From contig JAGXGH010000140.1 in NCBI GenBank assembly GCA_024636835.1, forward strand, positions 18,367 to 82,366: 64,000 nucleotides of DNA, given 5' to 3'. Positions 58,890-64,000 of this stretch are shown here, in pieces. The translations under genes were made by a program, and so were the position numbers. The DNA comes from Verrucomicrobiales bacterium. Its GTDB lineage: Bacteria; Verrucomicrobiota; Verrucomicrobiia; Verrucomicrobiales; SLCJ01. The stretch's first letter is position 1. Every line of letters starts with the position of its first letter. The notes under the pieces were generated by a model. The model was not told the DNA's origin. It did not search any database and saw only the letters and a program-made list of their open reading frames with translations.

Positions 58890-61800
58890 AATTCCTACTT
58901 TTTGCTACGGCTGCTCTCGTAGGTATTTGTGGATCTGCATTTTCTCAAATTCAACCCCAGCCTGATCTTAGCCAAGGAACGAATGATACTTGGATGATGG
59001 ACTGGGAAACCATCAACGGGCGGACGTATTTCCTTCAAAATTCCGACAATCTTACGGAGTGGAGTTATTTTCCGGTCATCGAATCAGGCGACGGGCTTCC
59101 GACGGGGTTCGGTTTTACCTCAACGGGAAGCCGTTTCTTTTTACGATTACGATTCACCGATCAACCCACCAGCGATCCCGAAAACGAGGATTTTGATGGT
59201 GACGGACTAGGAACCCTATTCGAATTGACTCATCCGTCGGGTCTCGATCCATTGATGTGGGACACTGACAGCGACGGTGATAGCGATTGGCAGGAACTTG
59301 CCCAAGGCACTGATGCAGTAGATGCTGGATCATTTGGCGCACCCATCACCTTGAGCGTTCACCAAGGGAGCTACGTTGAATTGCCTTGGAGTCTGCAAAG
59401 CCCTAATCCTAATTTGGCGTTCGACTACTCGGTAACGGATAACGAGTATGCAGCCACGGGATTTTTCCCATCCTATGCGCTGAATGGTCCTGCGCAAAAT
59501 TGGCGTGATATTGAAGCCACCGGTGAGCAATTGGATTTCTCAGGGAATTCTTCAACAGTGCTTAGTAGAGCGCTGGGTTTCGACCTCCCGTTTTACGGAG
59601 CCGACTATGGATCGATATTCATCTCCGTGCGCGGTTTTTTGACAGTAGTCGATCCTGGCGTTGGTCAAGGGTTTCCCATAAACGCATCCGCTGTTCTCCC
59701 GAGTCCTCAATCGAGACTGGGATTGATCGCTCCTTATATGGACTACGTCAATTTGGGCGGAGGAGGCAAGGTGTTCTTCCAGTCATTCGCTGCCACTGCT
59801 GACGAAGCGGCCCATGCCGTCGTCCAATGGCAGGATGTTGAAATTAGTTATGACCCTGGAACAGGAGTCATCGTCACCAAGTATACCTTCCAAGCAGTGT
59901 TGTGGGAAGATGGTCGGATTGAGTTTAATTATGAGAGCCTGCCTCCTGTTTTTGATAATGCATATTTCTCCGGTTTCCATATCGGCATTCAGAACGCGAC
60001 AGGCACCGAAGGCAGAACCTTTTATGCGAGCGGATTCGGCTCGATATATTTCGTTCCCTTTTACGAACCCGCTTCTGTGACTTACATGAAGCGTTGGGCG
60101 GATGTTCGTCCGCTCGAATTAACGGGGTCACCTTTGAACTGGATGTTTAACTTCGATACCTCGGGGAAACCAGTTGGAACATACGAGAACGCAGATATGC
60201 AGTTGGCAATTTCGCCGAACGGAGAACAGGTCTACAGCCAGTTGGTGAACTTGAACATTCTCCCTCCAGCGACTACGGGCGATGATGTTCTGTCGGGAAC
60301 CATTGGTAATGACTTTTTGTTGCGCGGATACAATGGGAACGATCAAATTTCTGGTCTTGAGGGCGATGACGAACTCGATGGAGGGCCGGACGACGACGAA
60401 CTCAACGGTGGTTCAGGTAATGATCTTTTGCTCGGCGGAACCGGAAACGATGAACTCATCGGTGAACTGGGTGATGATATTCTTTTCGGTGATTCAGGTA
60501 ACGATGTTTTGGATGGTGGTGAAGGTGATGACACGATGGATGCCGGAAGTGGAACCGACAAATACATCCTACGGCTTGCTGATGGAACTGACGACATCTC
60601 GGAGAATTTATTCAGTGCTCAGGACGAACTAGAATTCACGGACGTCTTCTGGGAAAACCTCACGATAGCGTATCCTACATCCACCACCGTCACCCTTGAT
60701 TTACCCGGAAGCAGATTGGCCACTATTACGCGAAGCGACTCATGGATGCCTTATCCCATCCTTAGATTCTCGGACGGATTGCAGGCGATTTGGAGCACGT
60801 CATTGAATGTCTATGTGTTGCAAGTGAACCGAGACCAGACCAGCTATCCCGACACCAATAACAATGGACTCGCCGATTGGCGGGAACGGTTGATCTTCGG
60901 CTCGCTTCAATCCAACCTCGATACCAGCGACACTAACCCACCGTCGGGCAATCAGATACCTGACTGGTGGGAACAGCACTACTTCAACGGATTAGTCGAT
61001 GCAAACCTGGATTCCGACGGAGATGGGCTGACTAACTACGAAGAATGGATAATCGGCACCGATCCAACCTTAATCGACACCGATGGTGACGGGCTTTCCG
61101 ATAAATATGAAAATGACTCCGTGCATGTCGATCCACTGATTCCCGATGCACAGTTCGATGATGCGGACGATGACGGCTTGCTCGCGCATCAGGAAGTCAT
61201 TTATGGCACCAGCGATAATAACCCGGATTTTGACGGTGACGGTTCCTTGGATGGAGCCGAGATGGCATCTGGAGCAAGTCCCGCCTACGCCTCGTCTAGA
61301 CCTTTCAATGCCTTTGGTCTTTCTGGTCCCCCGATTGTGGACAGCGCATGTTTGCCGATGGGCGAGTTGGCCTTGAATTACATTCCGAACTCTAACGGTT
61401 ATTTTGCAAAAGGAGTCATTGTCACCAATACCAGTCTACTAACACGTGGAGTGGAATTTTCCCGAGCAGACTCGACTCAAGTCGATGCGCTTTTCACACC
61501 ACGAGGTGTCGATGAACCGCTTTTCTTTGAAATGCCCTTCGATGCACGGCACGCTTACAAATATCGTTTTCCCGTCGGTGCTCTAAATCCAGCAGCAGTG
61601 TCCGATTTTCCCTTTACGAGTATCATTCCTTCTCCTCCGCCTGATGAGCTGGGCACTACGACTGAAATTTCACGATACTCTAATTCCCAGCCTTGGCTGA
61701 CTGTCGGTGATCTAGAATTTGATCCAGACGGTGCAAATTATATTGTTCCGCTCGCTGCCAACTCGTGGGCGAATAGTTACGGCGGCGAAGATGCGGTCGG

Positions 61801-64000
61801 TCCACGTAATCGGAAAATAGCTCTGAATGGTCGACCGTTGCCCGATTCACAGCCACAACAAGAAGGCGAAACTGATACCAATCGCGAGCAAACCTACATC
61901 GATGCCTTTACTCTGGGTCTTCACCATGACACCTCATTCGTTTACTTGCAGCTAGGAGCAAGTGACCTAGCGATTGAAGCCAGTGCGTCATCACGCGAAT
62001 CCATTTGGAACAACCGCAGCGGACTATCACCCGCCGAGAGTCTGACGTCTCCCTTCGGTGTCGGCTGGTCATCAAACCTTTGCTCCTATGTCGAAGTGAT
62101 CGAAACTCGGGGGCAGCGCACCAACGCGCCGCTCGAAATCAACGTCGTCGACGAAAACGGACGTTCGCAGCGTTTCGGTATGAATGAAGACGGAGACTAC
62201 TTCCCGTGGCCGTCGTCGACCGTCGATAAAAAAACTTATCTTAATACTTTGGAGAAGGTTGGAAACGATCTCGTTCTCAGCAAGAAATACGGGAACACCT
62301 TGGTTTACAAACCCTGCGATGCCTGGTTCACTTATTCGTCAGACCGGCTCGAAGGAAGCAGTAAGGTCAAGAAGCACATTTACTGGCGCCTCGATGAAGT
62401 GACCGACCGATATGGAGTAACTGTGAAATACGATTATGGAACTTCGGCAGTTTCGCTCATCCCGGCATCCATTACCTGTCCCGGTCGAGGACAAGGCATT
62501 GCCATCGATGTCAGTGCCAATTGCCGACGGATCGAATCTATCACCGATGCGCGGGGCAAGACCTATCACTTCGACTACACGACCAGCACTCTCACTATAC
62601 CGGCCACAGCGATTTCCTATGATGTCACAACCTTAGACAAGGTGCGTTATCCTGATGGAACGGATGTCGAATACACTTATTCGACTGTCGCCGATCTCGA
62701 AGTCATCGACAACGATGCCACCTACTATTTCCATTCTGCCTTGGGCACCGTGCAGGATAAACGCGGAAACACACACACTTTCAATTATACCTTCGACCGC
62801 ACGAGGAAATATTACTTCGAGGCGGATTCGCATGTCGGCATCGCGGCATCACTGGATGGTGTTCCGAGTGTATACCGATCAAGTATTCACAACCAAGTGG
62901 ATCAAATCAACTTTGCCTCGTTCCCAACAGCTTCCTTCAGAGTCCAGTATGGCGTTCCTCGAACGGTTTCTAGTGTTCAACTGCCGGGGATCACGACCGC
63001 GAGCCAATTCACGAAAACCGCGAACACGGAACTGGTATTCGGACCGGAGTTCACCGCGGTTTCGGGAACTGAGGTTACGGATGTCATGGGGAATCAAACA
63101 ACCTACGACTTCACCGGCGTTCAGGGAAGCATTGTCAACCGCAGCACAACATATAGTGATGGTGGAGGAACCGCGTATTCCAATGATTGGTTAATCTACT
63201 ACACGACCATGATCATCGACTATGGTAATCAGGGAAGTGAAACTTTTGAATACGATCCAGAGGCTGGGATGGCACTAAGCAGAATGATCGACTTTTCCGG
63301 TAACGAAACGACTTGGGAATACGTAGATAATCTGACCGGATTCCCCGTGACGCCCTTCAAAGAGGATACGACACTTCTTGCCAAATGGGCTGATCCGACT
63401 TCGAAAACCGACGCATTAGGTCGGAAGGAAAGTTACCAATACTCGAATAACCATCGGATCATGGATTACATCTCCGATGTCCATGGCACGATAACCACCT
63501 ATTCGATAGATACACTCGGGCGTCAGACCTCAATGACGGTCAAGGACAAGAATAACGTGGTGTTACGTGAGGAAGACTACGATTATTCAGCGAGTCTCCC
63601 AGGGTTCATGAGTTTGAAAACCGTTGAAGCTTATGCCAATGTTTCGGGGCAAGCATGGGAAACTGATCTGGTAACGGAATTCGTCCCGGACACTAGCAGC
63701 GGCATGGTCAAGGATGTGATCGTTGATCCAGGAGGACTGGCACTGACCACGAGTTATACTTACGATAACAACAACAACAAACTGACGAGCACTGACGCTC
63801 GTCTCAACGTCACATCATTTACTTATGATGACCTCAATCGCTTGAGCCGTGTTGATTTTCCGGTAGCTGGCACAGCTTCGGGACAGGCTGCCGCATTCAA
63901 GGAGATCTACTATGATTTCAACGGTAACGTCGCCGCCGAGAAGGACGAAGAAGGCAATTTCACCTTCCACCATCGTGATGAGTTGAATCGGATTACCGAT
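58886..64000 (+). CDS. Giant secreted RTX/TSP3/YD-repeat protein (partial)
   Basis: The frame opened by ATG 58886 continues without a stop to the right window edge, at least 1705 codons. A signal peptide (MKFLLFATAALVGICGSAFS) leads. Near residues 100-130 there is a Ca-binding repeat (DFDGDGLGTLFELTHPSG). At about 480-550 there are RTX-type repeats (GGTGNDELIGELGDDILFGDSGNDVLDGG). Further TSP3-like repeats (DSDGDGLTNYEEW, DTDGDGLSDKYE) follow. From about residue 1030 on, a YD/RHS-type beta-cage begins (ENGRSQRFGMNEDGDY, YRDTLGRQTS-like strings). A toxin domain, if any, would be beyond the window. Confidence 0.7.
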   Translation, partial: MKFLLFATAALVGICGSAFSQIQPQPDLSQGTNDTWMMDWETINGRTYFLQNSDNLTEWSYFPVIESGDGLPTGFGFTSTGSRFFLRLRFTDQPTSDPENEDFDGDGLGTLFELTHPSGLDPLMWDTDSDGDSDWQELAQGTDAVDAGSFGAPITLSVHQGSYVELPWSLQSPNPNLAFDYSVTDNEYAATGFFPSYALNGPAQNWRDIEATGEQLDFSGNSSTVLSRALGFDLPFYGADYGSIFISVRGFLTVVDPGVGQGFPINASAVLPSPQSRLGLIAPYMDYVNLGGGGKVFFQSFAATADEAAHAVVQWQDVEISYDPGTGVIVTKYTFQAVLWEDGRIEFNYESLPPVFDNAYFSGFHIGIQNATGTEGRTFYASGFGSIYFVPFYEPASVTYMKRWADVRPLELTGSPLNWMFNFDTSGKPVGTYENADMQLAISPNGEQVYSQLVNLNILPPATTGDDVLSGTIGNDFLLRGYNGNDQISGLEGDDELDGGPDDDELNGGSGNDLLLGGTGNDELIGELGDDILFGDSGNDVLDGGEGDDTMDAGSGTDKYILRLADGTDDISENLFSAQDELEFTDVFWENLTIAYPTSTTVTLDLPGSRLATITRSDSWMPYPILRFSDGLQAIWSTSLNVYVLQVNRDQTSYPDTNNNGLADWRERLIFGSLQSNLDTSDTNPPSGNQIPDWWEQHYFNGLVDANLDSDGDGLTNYEEWIIGTDPTLIDTDGDGLSDKYENDSVHVDPLIPDAQFDDADDDGLLAHQEVIYGTSDNNPDFDGDGSLDGAEMASGASPAYASSRPFNAFGLSGPPIVDSACLPMGELALNYIPNSNGYFAKGVIVTNTSLLTRGVEFSRADSTQVDALFTPRGVDEPLFFEMPFDARHAYKYRFPVGALNPAAVSDFPFTSIIPSPPPDELGTTTEISRYSNSQPWLTVGDLEFDPDGANYIVPLAANSWANSYGGEDAVGPRNRKIALNGRPLPDSQPQQEGETDTNREQTYIDAFTLGLHHDTSFVYLQLGASDLAIEASASSRESIWNNRSGLSPAESLTSPFGVGWSSNLCSYVEVIETRGQRTNAPLEINVVDENGRSQRFGMNEDGDYFPWPSSTVDKKTYLNTLEKVGNDLVLSKKYGNTLVYKPCDAWFTYSSDRLEGSSKVKKHIYWRLDEVTDRYGVTVKYDYGTSAVSLIPASITCPGRGQGIAIDVSANCRRIESITDARGKTYHFDYTTSTLTIPATAISYDVTTLDKVRYPDGTDVEYTYSTVADLEVIDNDATYYFHSALGTVQDKRGNTHTFNYTFDRTRKYYFEADSHVGIAASLDGVPSVYRSSIHNQVDQINFASFPTASFRVQYGVPRTVSSVQLPGITTASQFTKTANTELVFGPEFTAVSGTEVTDVMGNQTTYDFTGVQGSIVNRSTTYSDGGGTAYSNDWLIYYTTMIIDYGNQGSETFEYDPEAGMALSRMIDFSGNETTWEYVDNLTGFPVTPFKEDTTLLAKWADPTSKTDALGRKESYQYSNNHRIMDYISDVHGTITTYSIDTLGRQTSMTVKDKNNVVLREEDYDYSASLPGFMSLKTVEAYANVSGQAWETDLVTEFVPDTSSGMVKDVIVDPGGLALTTSYTYDNNNNKLTSTDARLNVTSFTYDDLNRLSRVDFPVAGTASGQAAAFKEIYYDFNGNVAAEKDEEGNFTFHHRDELNRITD

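Noticed and set aside
1..64000. CRISPR array
   Set aside because: No series of regularly spaced short repeats is seen; the repeats found are single pairs.

Overview
The window looks like chromosome from a Verrucomicrobiota-type bacterium, probably aquatic or marine. That is an inference from gene content: a DUF1080 protein, a GH29 fucosidase remnant, SHD1 and ZU5-like secreted proteins, and TSP3/YD-repeat proteins. No 16S rRNA or other phylogenetic marker is present.

Region 1 (1-29135) is a prophage or phage-like element, almost all on the minus strand. From the tRNA end inward it runs: a GT-B glycosyltransferase, small early genes (HTH, Rv2179c-like exonuclease, DUF3310, MmcB-like, DUF4031, PAPS-reductase-like, zinc-ribbon proteins), terminase, portal, a fibre-like protein, a possible protease, scaffold and major capsid protein. 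Then come adhesin-like genes, sugar-active enzymes (a DUF579/GXM-like methyltransferase and a fused GT32+GT25), a trypsin-like protein, and a lysis block (pectate-lyase-like protein, spanin-like lipoprotein, holin-like protein, endolysin start). One large structural gene (7545-9740) is on the opposite strand. I find no tape-measure protein and no integrase in the window. The element ends at the 3' end of a tRNA-Val(CAC) gene whose T-stem carries two mismatches on the phage-facing side.

Region 2 (29136-40170) is host core sequence: tRNA-Val, argA (kinase-like plus GNAT), a GT4 glycosyltransferase with an RlpA-like lipoprotein, a P-II protein behind a sigma-54-like promoter, a sulfotransferase, an SGNH hydrolase, a 1034-aa secreted glycoside-hydrolase-like protein, a DUF1080 protein and the C-terminal third of a GH29 fucosidase.

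Region 3 (about 40575 to at least 51600) is a second mobile element. A large serine recombinase gene abuts the broken fucosidase. It is translationally coupled to a metallophosphoesterase. Next come a diadenylate-cyclase-like (DisA_N) protein and a divergent TIR-like/ORF6C protein, then a relaxase-like gene with possible oriT repeats, and an HTH/AAA+ operon. The TIR-like gene lies between a degenerate and an intact copy of the relaxase 3' end, which suggests a cargo cassette. The cyclase-like/TIR-like pair is the best candidate here for an undescribed signalling or anti-phage system.

Region 4 (51584-64000) holds two XRE regulators with clear operators, several secreted proteins, an SSB, a NERD nuclease, an attC-like hairpin in a gene-poor stretch, and a reading frame of at least 1705 codons (58886 to the window end) joining TSP3-like, RTX and YD repeats. 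Whether this region belongs to the element cannot be settled, because the other half of the fucosidase is not in the window.
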